Assembly (NCBI RefSeq): GCF_030867145.1
Contig: NC_134429.1
Location: forward strand, 16,342,615 to 16,406,614
Source: Opisthocomus hoazin
Taxonomy: Eukaryota > Chordata > Aves > Opisthocomiformes > Opisthocomidae
Length of the DNA stretch: 64,000 nucleotides
Direction: 5' to 3'
In this document: positions 37,301 through 50,730 of the stretch, piece after piece
How the letters are laid out: each line of letters starts with the position of its first letter
How positions within the stretch are numbered: position 1 is the first letter of the stretch
Position numbers and translations under genes: made by a program
The notes under the pieces: model-generated
Databases searched by the model: none
Seen by the model: only the letters and a program-made list of their open reading frames with translations
What the model was told of the DNA's origin: nothing

Positions 37301-40300
37301 TTTTTCTTAAGCGTTCTGGCTTTTATCAGTGAGGCGGGCTGAGCTCTGCGGCTTCCCCAGGAGGATGTTCATCTGCTCAGCCGTGTTCTTTACTCCTCTC
37401 CTCCTCCCTCTCCTTCCCAATAATGTGCTAGTTCTTGCCATCAGCGCTGTGCATTATACTTACCTGGGTGTGGCCCTTATTAAAACGTGGGGAGGGTGTC
37501 GTGTAGGGAGAGATGAGCACGTTTGATAAGAACTCTGAGAGAAGAGCTCTTTGGAGCAGCTGCATCTTTACCAGCACCACTGAGTCACCCGGGCTCCGCA
37601 GCGGTTTGTTTGGTGGCATTGCCCACACCGTGGTACACCACCGGGCAGATGCTGCCCTTGCCTGAAAGGCTTTTCAAGCCTCGGGACGGTCCCCTTCATT
37701 GTTCACTGCCTCTGCTTGGTTGCATCTTGTCTGCTCTCCGTTTCTGAAGGGGCTCCCGGGAGGTAGATGCTTTGCTCTTAATGGTTAGGTCAGCTCGATG
37801 TGCAAATCTCCAGGCTGTCTGTACTTGATGTGCTCCGTTTCACATCCCAGAGTGTTTTTGGAATGTGCTAGTTGGATTTGTACTAGGTAAAACTGAAATG
37901 GATGTTGTCCTCCGGCGGCTAATGGAGTTCAGATCTCTGGGACCTGTCTCGAGTTAGTTTGAAGGGCCCCCTGAAAAGCATGCTGGGTTGCTGCTGGGTA
38001 TGGTTTCACTTGGCAGATCTGCTCCTGCTGTCTCTGCTGTTTGCTGCTGTAGGCACAGCTAAAAACAGACTGATGATTTTGGCGCGTTCCCAAGAGGCAG
38101 CAATGTCCTCTGTTACTTGGCCACCATCTACGTCTCATTTTGCAGCTGGTAGCAGCTGCCTCCTTTTAAAAACAGACTTTGAGTGGGATTTGAAGAGCTG
38201 TTGTCAGCACTGCCCCTGACCCAGCCTTCCTGTTGCCTGAACTTCCACGCAGCACTCTCACCAGACAGCTGTTGTACGTGGGGTGCTCCTGGGGTCCGGT
38301 GCTGGGGAGCTGCACTGGCTGCCCATGCTCTGCTTCCTCGCTGTTGCTCCTATGCAAGCCCCGGTCTCCTGTCTGAGGACTGCAAGTCACCGTCTGGGTG
38401 ACCAGAGACCTTCCTGCTAGTGAGTAGTAAAACAAATAGGGAAGATCAAGCATCAAAGAGGAAAGGTACTGCTTCAAGAACTGTAAGGAAGAATCCTGAA
38501 GTGGTTAAACTGAGAATAAATTGGTTGTAGCTGGTGAAAGGAGCAGGCCCCTGCTCCTGGCGGTGCATTTCTGCTGGGTTTGTTACCTTAGTCCCGAGGG
38601 TGATCTGTCCCTTTGAGCTGAATCAGTTCCTGAAACCCAGCCTGGGAAAAAAGAAACCATGAGCAGGGAGTCAGTGGTTGGCTGGAGCTCTCCCGTGAAC
38701 TCCTGCCCGAAATGACTTGTCCAGGATTGCGCAAGGAACCGGTAGCAGGGCACAGGCTTGAGCTCAGCGCCGAGGTTATCTGAACTAGAGATCCTGCTGC
38801 CCCGTCAAACGCACTGCCAAGTCCAGGACCTCCTCCCTCTGCTTCCCTTGGGAGCTGGTGCCAGCCGACCCAACTCCTCGCTGTAGTGAGGTGAGAGAAA
38901 AATGTCATTTATTGTGGGCTTAGACCAGGATAAAAAGCCTGGACAAAAAAGAAATTGGCTTTAGCTCAGAGAGAGGAGCCTTGATGATGGGCGGGGGAGT
39001 GAAACTTCTGACGCTGCAGTAAGGCTCCTGTCTGAGGACTCTTGCATATAGATTCGGTATTTTTTTTTACTTAGCCTCATGCTGCTGCCCTCTGCCTGTT
39101 TCTCAGCTTTGTTGGAGGTTGAGAGTCACAAAGCTGTGTCTGATCACCCCTAATCCAGTGGTCCCTGGGAATTAGTGTCTTCTCCTTACCCCAAGGAGCT
39201 CTTGGGCTTGAATTCCCAAGGTAAGCCTCGAGAGCGTTGCTGCTAAGGACCAAATCGACACAGACCCTCTGCAGTGTGTGCTGGAGGCCTCTGGGACTGC
39301 TTTGCAGCAGGGACGAGGGCTTCCCCGAGCCCTCTCATCGCACCTGGTGGCAGAGGGAGTGTGCTGAGGTGTCCCTTGGAGTTACTGCGGGGCAGCAGCT
39401 GGGCGAGCAGATTTCGGTGCTCGGAAAGGGAATATTTAACCTGGCCAAGCCCGTAACTGGTTCTATTTCAAGCTGCCCTCTGGTGGTTTCGGACAGAAGG
39501 AAAAATGAGATGAAAAATCAGCCTGCGTGGTTGACGTCAGCCGCTCGTAGGAGCCTCTGCAGCAAATTGGGCCGAGCGCTCTCCGCACCACACCCAGGAG
39601 CTTCCGGAGCTGAGCCGCGCTCGGAGCAGGAGCCGGCAGGGTGGGACGCGGTGGGCTGAGCTCCAGCAGCCCCATCGGCCTCCCGGCTGGCCCGCAGCCC
39701 TGCCCAGGTCCTGTCTGCTGCTAATAAACCCTGGCGAGGGACCGAACGAGTCGGCTGCGAGGGTCACCCAGCTTGGCGTCTGCCTGGGAGGTGACTGGGT
39801 GTTTCAGGGTGAGGTGGTGGAGCACTGGGGCGGGAAAATGCAGGCGGAAGGCCTGACAGCAGCTGGGCTCTCTGATCAGAAACGGGCTCGAGCTCTGAAA
39901 CGCAGGCGTCCTGTCACCTTTAATCCCTTGCCACCAGTATTTGTTCTGGGGTAAACTACATACACAGAAAATTAAACTAGGTATTTACCAAGTTCCTGAC
40001 TTTTAGACCTGTGTGAAAGTACTTCTGTTAGTTTTGAATTTCCAGCTTTTCCTTGGGTTGGAAGAAATCAGGACCCTGCTGAGGGTTGTGTAGCGCAGCC
40101 TGGGGTTACTGCCTGCACCTACAGGCAGCGTGTGCCCATCTGCTCGCTCCTCCGCTGCCTCCGCGTGCTGCCCCTCTCACGCTAGAGCAGCGCCCGTCGG
40201 AGAGACGTAGTGGGAAGTGGGCAAGCAAAAAGCCGAAACCCCGCAACGAGCGTACTGGTCCCGGCTGCGCAGCCGCTGGAGACGCTGGTCGGAGCTGGAC

Positions 40301-43300
40301 GGACGCTGTGCAGGTTTGTGTGGCTTGTTCCTGCCGGGCTGAGCCCAGATGCGCCCGCCCGTTGTCGGAGGGGCTGGTATTTCCCTGGTAGCGGTTACAG
40401 CGGGTGAGCTGTATAAAAACCTGGGACCTCTGCGGGTACCGTGCTGACATCTCAGCAAATGTTGCTGCTGAAGAGTCCAGCTCCTCTCTTTCCCGAATAA
40501 AAGCGGTTTCTGCACAAATCGGGGGCACTGACGACCTGCCAACGCTCAGTGTCTGGAATGACACCGGCGTCTCTTGTTTTGGGGTGATGGTGCTCACCGA
40601 AGCATACCTGTGGTTGCGTGGGGTGGGGAGAGGACTTTTCACCTTCACGCGGAGGGGAAGCAGTTGCGTTATCTGACGCCCAGCCCTGCGAAGGTGGGTG
40701 GGTGGTAAGAGCGCTGCGTACGCCTGCCTTCACTTTAGCATGGGATCTAGAGGGATCTACCCTCACACAGACGCGGCCTCCCCGTGCTCCCAGTGACGTG
40801 GTTACAGCTGAGGGAGCTCACCCAGGAGAAGCTGGCAGCTCTGGACCTTTCCTGAACGTTTTGGGAGCATCGGGTGGGCGGGGAGGTTCCCTTGCTGAGA
40901 GCGGCGGCAGCAGTGAAGCGGGTGGGTACCTTGCCCCCTCCTTCACGATGCTCTGCTGGTTTGAGGGGTTTATCTTGTGGGAGCCTTCAAGAAGTCCCGT
41001 GCTCCTGCGCCGTGCCTAGTCCTCGTTTGGGTTGTTTGTTTCCCAAATGTCCTCCCTCCCACCTTTCACAGTTTGGTACCCCAGCAGCCAAGGGGAACTC
41101 GCAATGCCAGCCCAGAGCTCTCACCAGGGTGATCTTCTGACTGCCTGATGGTTTCCGAGTTGTCTGTCTATCTGTCCTTCCCCTGCCTGTCCCAGGCCTG
41201 CGCTGGGTGCCTTCCTGGCAGCCAAGGGACGGCGTAGGGTGAGGAGCAATTCCTTTTCAACGCAGCTGTGGGCACCGAGCGAAACCAGAAGCATGCAGTG
41301 GCGGTTGGAAGCTCGCAGGGAGCACCTTCGTGCGCGAGTTGAGACCTGTCGTCTGCCAAGCGAGGTAAGTGGCTGCTCTGGCTCTCGAGGAGCGTTTCGT
41401 CCTTCCCACCCGTGGCCCTGCCAGCGCAGCCAGCTCCGTCCCGTGCTCCGTGCGGGCGGGGGGCGTGCAGGGCTGTGCTGGGTGTGGAGGGGATGCAGGA
41501 GCTTGCAGCGCGTGGAAGGCTTCCCCTGTGACCATGCTCTGCCTTCTGCCTTTCTCCTGGGGGGTTTCTGACTTGAGCACCCCTTTTAGAAACTGCTGAG
41601 GCATCGTCCTGGCAGCCAAGGGAGGACGCAGTGGCCGGGGCTCCGGTGTTCTGTGCTGGCAGGGAGATCTGGTCCTGTGCTGCAGAGGAAAATCCGCTCC
41701 GCTTTCTGAAATGGAGAAGCGGGAAGAGGTGGAAGGGCTGGTGGGCAGGCGGCGGGGGGAGGCTTTGATACGGTTGCGTGGTCGCTGCTTTCTGTTTTTA
41801 TCCAAAGTTTGGATTTAAGAGGCGTCGGCTGGCCGGCCCGGGAGCGCAGCATCCCTGGCTTCGTCCCAAGCGGTGGCCACGCTGGGATGTGCAGGTGGCT
41901 GCTGGGGTCACCCCGGCAGCAGGGGACGTTGGCGGCCCCGGGGGGGTTGTGGCAGGTCCCTGGAGGCGGTCAGCCCTGCGCAGGAGCTGGGGCCTCCTGT
42001 GCCAGCGAAGGGTGAGCCACCGATGAGTATTGATTCCGCCGTGAGTTTGTCCTGGCCCTGGGTCCGATCCTGGTGGAGGATGGGGCCTGCCCTGCTCTCC
42101 CGGTGCATCGCTGCGTGACGGGAACTGGGCGCTCGGTGGCTCCTGTAGAGCCAATCGGAGACACCGTGGGCGTAACTGAAGTGGCACTTTGCTCGCTGTA
42201 ACGATTTGCCTGTGAGTAGCTCTGAAGCTTGTCCTGCATTGCCCTGCCTTCACCTAACTCACCAGAGCACGTAGCAGCAATCGCAGCTTCCCAGCACCCC
42301 AAGATCTGGCTCTGAAGCACAAGAAAAAGCCTTTTCCACGGCGCTGCATTTCTCCGCTCGTGTTCCGCATCAGGAGGGGGTGAACCAGGCAGGTATTGCT
42401 CACTGTAGACACGGTTTTTACGGGACTGGGGAGCACTTGTGGTGTTTTTTGGATTTGGGAGCAAAGCAATGAGCCCACCCAGCTCTGCCGAGGATGGCCA
42501 GCTGCGTGTTTGTCTCGGGTGGATCGATCTGGGCTGCTGCACCGAATCTGCCGGCGGTACCCGGGCTCCGTGGATGCTGCGAGCGCGCTGACGCCTGCGG
42601 GACCAGCAGCCGTGAAGGCTGGCGCACATCTCCGCTCTGCCTGGCGTGGAGAGCATCTGTGGTGCAAACTGGGATCTCCGGGGAGCTCTGCCCACCGGCG
42701 CGGGGTGAGGCAGGGCCGGCCCCGTTGTCGCTTGGCGGTTGGGGAGCGTTGCCTTCCGCGCTGAGGCAGGGATTCGGCCTTTGCTGCCGGAGTTGGGCTC
42801 CCGTGGAGGCAACGCCAAGCAGAAGACCTTGCTGCACAGCAGAGCTGTCCTCCGGTGGGGTAGGCATCCTTATTGCTGGCTTTTTATTTCCTTTGAATTA
42901 ATGAAAAGAAAAAAGGGGGGGGGGGGAGAAGAAAAATAAGTCTCTTGCGGAAAACCAGGGCCAGCTGTCCCAAGAGGTGCTCACGAACCTGGCGCTGACT
43001 GATACTTAAAGCCCTGTTAAAATAAACCTCGAAATGTTTTGCGCAATGTATTTTTCCTCCCTCATTTGACAAACGCTGATCACCCTGATTTGGTGTGTGC
43101 TCGAATAACAAAGATGGTGATTTGTCACCTACATGCAGCGGGGAACACGCGGGGATGGAGTCGGCTGCAAGAAATAATAATAATATATAATAATATATAA
43201 TAATAACTTCTCACTGCTGCTCAGCAGCTGGGTGGTTATGGCCCGAGCAGCCAACCCCACCACGGTGTCCCACAGCCACGGCACCGTCCCCTTCCTCGGT

Positions 43301-45601
43301 CCAGGGCGGCTTTCCCTGGGGTCAGATCTGTTGTCCGGGATGGAGGTTCTCCCTCGTCCTGCTCACTCGCGTTCCCATCGCGTGCGGGGCGGCCGCGGCA
43401 CCATCGCTGGAGCTGGGACTGGCCTCTGGGGCGAGCGGATCCCGCGGGGATCACCGCCGGGGTGGTACGTCTGGTGGGCAGCGTCCCCCCTTTTCCGTGG
43501 GTGCTTATCGCCCGCTCCGTGTGGGCGAGCTACCGGATGCTGGGTGACCTGGAAGGAGCTGTTTGGGCCCCAAAGCGGGCGCTGCTGGTGCCGTTCATGC
43601 CCGGGGAGCCCTGCGCTGCGGCGGGCTGTCCCTGGGGGGCTGGAGGAGGGGAGGGGGAAGCTCCTGCTGACGTCCCTCTGCCTTTCCCGCTCCCACTGGC
43701 AGCCTTCTCCGGTGGCTTGGTTCCCCACGTGTCCTCCCAGTATGCTCTGACCCTGTTCCTCTGCTGTGCCTCTAACCCCGTCCACCTGTCTCCTACCCTC
43801 TGCAACTGCTCCTTTTCCATCGATCCCTCCCTCCGCAGCTTCCTTCTCCCTTCTTCCCACCGTCCCTGTTTGGCCTTCTGTCCTTTTGAGCTGCCTCTTC
43901 CCAAATCCCCCCTTCCTCGGCGGGGGGAACGGTTTGTGGAGCAGCGTGGAGAGATGCCGGCCAGTAACGTCAGGAGATGGGGCCGGGCAGCAGCCCCTGT
44001 GTGCTCGAGGCTTCTTGCAGACGTCTCGGCGCGCCGTAGGATCTGCCAGCGGCTGCGCGTCCGATTCCCGCAGGGTCACGTAGCCTTGAAGCCTTTCGGA
44101 GAGTGGAAACGGTGCTGCCGAAGCGGGGCTGGCTGCGCCGAACCGAAGCAGGCGTGGGGAGAGCGAGACCCCAAACCCCGCTCTCAGTGGGGGTGAAGCT
44201 GCACCGGCTCTCCGGAGCTTTCCCAGGGGCTGAGAGTTGGGGCTGTTGTGTAGGTTTTTTGGGTTTTTTTTTGTAAGTGTGACACTCTTGTAGAGCCTTT
44301 TCCAAAAGGCAAAGCAAAAGTGATTAGTGTTCTGTTTGCTCAACCTTAACTACAGCTGAACAAACTTTGTTTTTCCTCCTTAGGAATTATTATTTGGGTG
44401 AAAATTAAAACAGCTTACTTGTTAGTGCCGTTACATAGTATCCTACGTTTTTCTTTCTTTTTACGTCCCCTTTTCTTTACGACCCTAAAGACGCTCCAGT
44501 GGGCTATGGGGCAGCAGGCTGATGTGGGTCCGGACAGCCCAAACGATTTTTAATTGAGCTAGCAGCCAAGTTGGCTGGGAGCACGGTGGAAACGTTAAGC
44601 CCCTTTCCTTTGAAACTGCTGATTTAAAAAATGAAAATATTATTCCTAAAAATAGTATTCAGCCTCTTCTGCGAACAGGCGAAGCAGATGCAGTGCAGGC
44701 AGCATCCTTGCTATCGTGAGATGTGGCCACCTTCCCTGTCCTGGGGTGGATTTTCCGGCTCCTGCCGTGTAGCTACAGACCCCTCGCGCCTGGTGGAGGT
44801 CATCTTGGGACAAGACGTCTTCTCTCAGCAAGGTGCTGGTCCACCCCTCCGCGTTGACTCCCCTGCGAAGCGTCGGTGGGCTGCGGGGTGCCCGAGGGGA
44901 CCGGTCCCGGCGGCAGCTCTCTGCAGCCTGTCCCAAGCCCACTAGATGGCAAACACGTAAAAGCTTTGCTCCTCGCTCCCGGCCCCGCTCACACTGCCAA
45001 GGAGTGGGCTGGAGACATTAGTAGTATTATTATTATTTTTTGCCGGGGGGCCGGCTGCACCAGCAGCCACCGGCTGTAGGTCTGGTGCAATCATTTACAT
45101 TTCCAGCTCCTTTGTATAACATCAGTACTGGGCAGTGTACAAACCGCTGAGCTGTTTACGGCTGCGCCGGGGCTCGGCCGTCGGCAGAGCGTGGCTGGAG
45201 GAGCAGCGTCCAGCTGGGCTCCGACCGCGGCCGGACTGTGCCCAGCAGCCCCGGTTCTGCTGGGCTTGGCTTCCTCCGGATGGACCCGGCCCCGGTTTGG
45301 AGAGGAGAGAGGCGAGGGGGCTTAGCCGGGGAGTTTGTTTCCACTGACGGGCTGTGCTGGGCAGCCTGGGTTTCCCCGCGTCTCCCCCAAAGTGTGAAGC
45401 TGTGTCCCTGTGGGGTGGTTTCTGTGTGGGGATGGGAGAGTGGGCAGAAGGCACTGAGCCTGTCTCGGTACCCTGAGCCTGGGTACCAGCCGCGACGCTG
45501 CCCGACACCCCTCCTCTTTGGAGCAAGGCTCTGACGTCCCCTCGGTGCTTCTGTCTGCGTCTGGGCCCTGGCGAACCTCGTCTCTTCGGGGAGAGAAATT
45601 G
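34301..45601. other. Intergenic sequence downstream of CDC42
   Basis: 11.3 kb without a supported gene. Up to about 38500 it is AT/GC balanced; from about 39200 it becomes GC-richer with scattered CpG clusters (40100-40400, 41840-42100, 42500-42800, 43370-43460, 44000-44170). Long open frames in these parts have no recognisable domains. A G12 run is at 42915-42926. Confidence 0.6.
43173..43206. repeat. AT-rich simple repeat (AATAAT / TAATATA)
   Basis: A short AT-only tract built of AATAAT and TAATATATAA units, standing out in GC-rich surroundings. Confidence 0.85.
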
Positions 45602-45993
45602 CTGAGGAGAGGCTGAGGGAGCTGGGCTTGTTCAGCCTGGAGAAGAGAAGGCTGCGAGGGGACCTTAGAAATGCCTCTAAATATCTGCAGGGTGGGGGTC
45701 AGGAGGACGGGGCCAGACTCTGTTCAGTGGTGCCCAGCGACAGGACAAGGGGCAACGGGCACAAACTGAAGCAGAGGAAGCTCCAGCTGAACCCGAGGAA
45801 GAACTTCTTCCCTCTGAGGGTGACGGAGCCCTGGCCCAGGCTGCCCAGGGAGGCTGTGGAGTCTCCTTCTCTGGAGATATTCCAGCCCCGCCTGGCCGCG
45901 GTGCTGTGCAGCCTGCTCTGGGTGAGCCTGCTTCGGCAGGGGGTTGGACTGGGTGACCCACAGAGGGCCCTGCCAACCTCTGCCATTCTGTGA
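45602..45993 (+). mobile_element. CR1 LINE 3' fragment, plus strand
   Basis: Encodes [36 protein letters not shown] and [20 protein letters not shown] without a stop, then the 3' end up to CCATTCTGTGAT. Very close in sequence to the minus-strand copy at 50049, so the pair forms an inverted repeat about 4 kb apart. Its low divergence and open frame suggest a fairly recent insertion. Confidence 0.92.
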
Positions 45994-46807
45994 TGGGATG
46001 AACCCGTCCCAGGGAGGACACTGGTGCCAGACCGAGCCTTCTCCCCAGCTCTGGCTTCTGGACCTTGTCACGTGTGAAGCAAAGATACCGCTCAGGTTTG
46101 CAGGCTGGGGCTTTTATTTTGAGGGTTCAGCAAAACAGTGGGAGCACCTACTGTCTCCTGAGGACGAGGAGGCTTGAATCGGCCGGGCTGACATGTCTCG
46201 TGTGATGTAGAAGAGCTGCTACCAGCTCCCAGTGTTGCCCAGGGAACCTGGGGACGTGGCTGCCTCTGCAGCAGACAGGAGACCTTTTCGAGATGCCCGA
46301 GTAATTCAGGAGCTTGGTGGATGCAGGTACTGAGGTGCCCAAAGAGGTGCCTCTGAAAACCCCTCCAGACTTCAATCTGTATCTCGAGGTGCTGAAATGC
46401 CTTTGCAAACCTGGCCGTGGTGTCTGGCCAGAGCTCAGCCGCTGTGCCTGGAGAGCAGCGTCGCTGCTGAAGATGTGTTGCTCGAGGGGGCTTTTAGAAA
46501 TGTGAGCTTTGACCCTATGCCCTGATGAAGCCTGTCCTGCTCCGAGTCCCGTCTGGAGACATGATGGGGGACCATTTGCCCCGAGGCTGCCCGCTCTGAC
46601 TGTGGCGGGGGCTCAGATGTGCTCCTGACCCCGGGGAGGAATGGGGTCTGGGCTGTGTGATGTGTCCGCAGGGCTCGCGTTCGATGGTGAACTTGGCTGT
46701 GGATGCAGGAGAGCCTTAGCGCGGTGCTGTGGGCGTCTGCTTCTTGCCCAGGTCCTTCCTTGGAGCCCTGCGGCGGGGTGCAGGCTTCACCTCTGCACGG
46801 AGGAGTG

Positions 46808-46907
46808 GTCCTGTGCAGCCTGCTGTGGGTGACCCTGCTTCGGCAGGGGGCTGGACTGGGTGACCCACAGAGGGCCCTGCCAACCCCTGCCATGCTGTGA
46901 TTCTGTG
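46808..46907 (+). mobile_element. CR1 LINE 3' stub, plus strand
   Basis: The last 100 bp of the same subfamily (CTGTGCAGCCTGCTGTGGGT to GCTGTGATTCTGTGA). It keeps the tail ATTCTGTG. Confidence 0.88.
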
Positions 46908-47534
46908 AGTGCCTGGAGCTCCATTCCTGCCTCCACCTCCCTAATTTTAAGTGTCTGCCCCTTGCTCTGCTCCCTCCTGCTTGCATTCTGGCTTGGCTCT
47001 AGCCTGGCTCCGGCGTGAGTTAATCTGTCAAACCGTTTCTAACAAACCCACCCAGACAAGGAAGGATCTTGGATCTCTGCCTCCTATCCCCTCCTGCGAC
47101 CGGTGGCAGTTTGGGTTTGAAAACAATAGTCCTGCTCCGACAGACCTGATTTTCTTCTCTGGGGAGATTGCAGGTTTGGTTGCTAAAGATAACTGAGTTT
47201 ACGTGGTAGGCTCCAGCTCCGCAAAGGGTTCCGTTTGCTCTCGTGATGTTTAAAAATTAGCACAACACGCTGCGAAATGAGCGTGTTGGTCACTCAGCCT
47301 GGTGCCCGCGTCCTGGGAGGGAGGCGGGGATCTGGTGATGGGCATTCCTGCGGTGTGGGGCAGGGTGCTGGGGGAGCCTGGCTTACGTTTTGGCCACTCT
47401 TCCCAAAGCACAGAGCCTCGGGACACCGCGTTAGAGTGGTGGGATTGGGAAGGGGATGAAGAGTCTGCCCTGGGGAGCTCCAAGATGGTGACAGCCTCTG
47501 AAATCACTTTGAGTCGCCCAGAGGTGTGTCACGC

Positions 47535-47693
47535 GTTGGACCAGGCTGCCTAGGGCAGTGGTGGAGTCCCCATCCCTGGAGGGGTTCAGAAAACGTGTGG
47601 ACGTGGCACTTCAGCAGGCATGGTGGGGTCGGGTTGATGGTTGGACTCTTAGAGGAGATCTTAGAGGTCTTCTCCAACCATCATGATTCTAAG
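47535..47693 (+). mobile_element. CR1 LINE 3' stub, second subfamily, plus strand
   Basis: Shares GGACCAGGCTGCC, GGGCAGTGGTGGAGTCCCCA and AAACGTGTGGACGTGGCA with 1722-2070, and ends TCCAACCATCATGATTCTAA. It carries a small internal deletion after the GTGGACGTGGCA motif and a short duplication of the TTAGAGG segment. Confidence 0.85.
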
Positions 47694-50048
47694 GAACCGA
47701 TATTCTAAGGTGCCATCGCTGTGGCTGGAGGTGATGTTCGCCTGTTCCCAGCTCTCCATCTGCGAGAGGACTTGCACGTGTGCTCGTGGAGGTGCGTTTC
47801 CAAGGCGGCCGTGCTCAGAGCGGCCGAAATCCTGTGGCACCCAGGCTTGGTGGAGGTGGGCCTGGCTCCCGCCTTGCCTTGCCCGGCAGGAATCGCAGCC
47901 CAGCCCCAGAGCTCGGGGCTTGCCCTGCACCAGTGTTGGGAGCGAAGCCAGGCTTCCAGTCCCTTCCTTGCCTGCCCGCTGCCTTCAGGGGGGAAGATAA
48001 AATCGCGTGCAGATAACGAAGCCCGAGAGCTACAGCCGCGTTATTCCCCATCTGCGCCAGATGTGTTTTATTACTGTCTTGGGTGGAGTTAGCACACGTT
48101 GGGCTGGAGCGAGCACGGTGCACCCCGCGGCTCCCGTCAGGGCTGGGGTTGCTGGGGAGGCTCCATGTGCTGTCTACTCATCGCCAGAGCCCCTCCTCTC
48201 TTAGTGCCTTACCCCAAGGCACCCCAAGAAAGCTTGGAGGGGGACCAAGGCTCCTTCCTGGGTACCCAGGCAATCCTGCAGCTTTCCATGGGTGATGTCT
48301 GTATCCAAAGACTAACACTGGGACCTGGAGTCCTGGAGAATGAGGACGAGTAAGCGGGGACCGTGAAACCAAGCCACACTGGAGGAGCTTCTTGTGGCTC
48401 TGATGAGCCATGGGAACGTCTCGGGACCGGGGTGCTGGTCTAGGAAGGTCTGTGTCGCTGTGTTTTCATTCCTGGGAGCAGCTCAGAGAACCAGGGCTTT
48501 GGTATGCAGCTGGGTCTGTCAGTCTTTTGACGCTGTCCCATCCAAAAAGACCCTGAACCTGCTGGCTTAGCTTGCCAGCTCTGGCTTCTCGCCTGGTTCC
48601 CTCCTGGAGGCTGGGTGGACGGCACAGACACGGGCAGAGCAAGCGTTTCCATCTGCCCTGATGCTGCTGCAGCGACAAAAGGGATCGTTTTGGTCGCTCC
48701 GGGTGCTGCCAGAGCTTGAAGGACCAGCGACCGGCACCACAGCCAGCGCTGGAGGCTGAGACCTGGCTGCGCGTCAGCTGGAAGGCTGCGTGCTGGCACC
48801 TCAGCAGGGCTGCCCGGGAAGGTCTCCTCTCTTTCAGGGCTGCGGAGCCAAGACGAAATGGAAGCATTGGTTTATCTGCATTTTCCCGAGCCGGGACAGT
48901 GGGGCAACAGGTCCCTGGGTGGCAATACACCTTGTGTGTCCTGTCTGCAGGTTTGGTGATGCTGGGGTAGAAGTCTGCTCGGCTGCAGAGCGTGCTGGGT
49001 CAGACCCTGCTGGGCTGGAGCTTGCGGGGCAGGCTCTGTTAGTCCGTGGCTTTTGGAGGTTTGCTCCTTCATAGCCCTGGCTCTTCGCTTGTCCTGTCCC
49101 TGAAGATCTTGCGTGGGTAGGGTGGAGATCTGGCAGGTGGTAGATGTCCTAGGAGCTTTCCTGCCTCCACGCTGTTGCCAAAATAAGCCGGCGCTGTTGT
49201 GGCATCCGTATACCCGGACTCAGGGCATGCTTCACATTTTATGGCTTCTTTCCTCCTCCTGCCCACCCTGCTGAGCGAGAGACCCTGGGGACGTGGCAGC
49301 AGCCAAAGCCCAGCCACTGGGTACACCGGAGCAGTGGAACACGCTGAGGAGACACCGAGCAGCGGGCCAAGCCCTGCTGCCAAGGGTAAGTGCCTGAGAA
49401 CAGCCTGGCCCTGCCAGGTACGGCCGGCCGAGACGTGCATCCGTCCGCCCCGTCCGCCCGCACGCCTCTGCCCTGGCCCCCGCGCGTTCTCCTCTCCTGT
49501 GGCTCTGCGGATGCATTCAGGGGCTGGAAGCTGCTGGGCGCACGCAGGCGTGGTGGAAAGGAGCCCAAGGGCTGGGCAGAGGTGGAAAAGCGGCTGCTTT
49601 GTGCCGCGGGGCCTTCTCGGCTCGCTGGCAGCCCCCCAGCCCTCTGCCTCCTGCTCCCGTCCTGGCAGCCCCCGGGTCCTTGGCTCCTCGGGGTGCTCGC
49701 ACGAGGCATCATTTGCTGAGTGATGTCCCTCTCCCTCCCTGCCACGGGCTCCGGCGCGGGGATGCCTGGCCAAGATCACAGGACAGCTTAAGGGTTTAAA
49801 CAGATAGGAGGCTTAATAGCTTGACCCCGGGACCTCTCCATCGCTGCTCGGGGCAGCGGCTGTGATTCGGCAGCGCGTGTGGGAACGTGTCCCGAGCCGG
49901 GCACGGGGTGGATCTCCAGCCATGCGTTGCAGCAGGAGCTGGCCAGACCTCTGCTCGCAGCAGAGGACCGAGCATCTGTGGGCCAAAGGCTTGTGACTCT
50001 TGGGGATGTCGGTCCTTCCTGTCTGGACTGGCTCTGCGAGCCTCCTTC
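47694..50048. other. Intergenic GC-rich sequence
   Basis: No gene or repeat family recognised. CpG-rich near 49420-49660. Overlapping open frames on both strands here reflect base composition. Confidence 0.5.
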
Positions 50049-50574
50049 TCACAGAATTACAGAAGGTTCAGGGTTGGAAGGGCCCTCTGTGGGTCCCCCA
50101 GTCCAACCCCCTGCCCAAGCAGGGTCACCCAGAGCAGGCTGCACAGCACCGCGTCCAGGCAGGTCTTGAATATCTCCAGAGAAGGAGACTCCACAGCCTC
50201 CCTGGGCAGCCTGGGCCAGGGATCCGGCACCCTCAGAGGGAAGAAGTTCTTCCTCGTGTTCAGCTGGAGCTTCCTCTGCTTCAGTTTGTGCCCGTTGCCC
50301 CTGGTCCTGTCGCTGGGCACCACTGGAAAGAGTCTGGCCCCGTCCTCCTGACCCCCACCCTGCAGATATTTAGAGGCATTTCTAAGGTCCCCTCTCAGCC
50401 TCCTCTTCTCCAGGCTGAACAAGCCCAGCTCCCTCAGCCTCTCCTCGTAGGAGAGATGCTCCAGTCCCCTCCTCATCCTCGTAGCCCTCGCTGGACTCTC
50501 TCCAGTAGCTCCTCATCTTTCTCGAACTGGGGAGCCTAGAACTGGAATTCTGCAGGGGAATGTGGTCACCCCAG
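50049..50574 (-). mobile_element. CR1 LINE 3' fragment, minus strand
   Basis: On the minus strand it encodes [48 protein letters not shown] and [15 protein letters not shown] with no stop. The 3' tail is at 50049 (TCACAGAATTACAGAAGG on the plus strand). It reaches further 5' than the copy at 45602. Inverted partner of that copy. Confidence 0.92.
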
Positions 50575-50730
50575 TGCTGGGGCATGGGGCTGGTGGGGGA
50601 GCACAGGCGGGATGAGCAGCCGAGCCCCTGCCCGTCCGAGGGTACCTGAAAGGTCCCTGCGGAGGCAGGTGTTTGTCCCCAGCCATGCGTGGGAGATGTG
50701 GATCTGGGGCTGATGCTTGGTGACGCAGCT

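Noticed and set aside
41970..42818. Minus-strand open frame of 282 codons
   Set aside because: Low-complexity, Pro/Arg/Ser-rich, no family resemblance, overlapping frames open on the other strand.
43363..44343. Minus-strand open frame of 326 codons
   Set aside because: No recognisable domain, no splice partner, and overlapping plus-strand frames of similar size; typical of GC-rich non-coding DNA.
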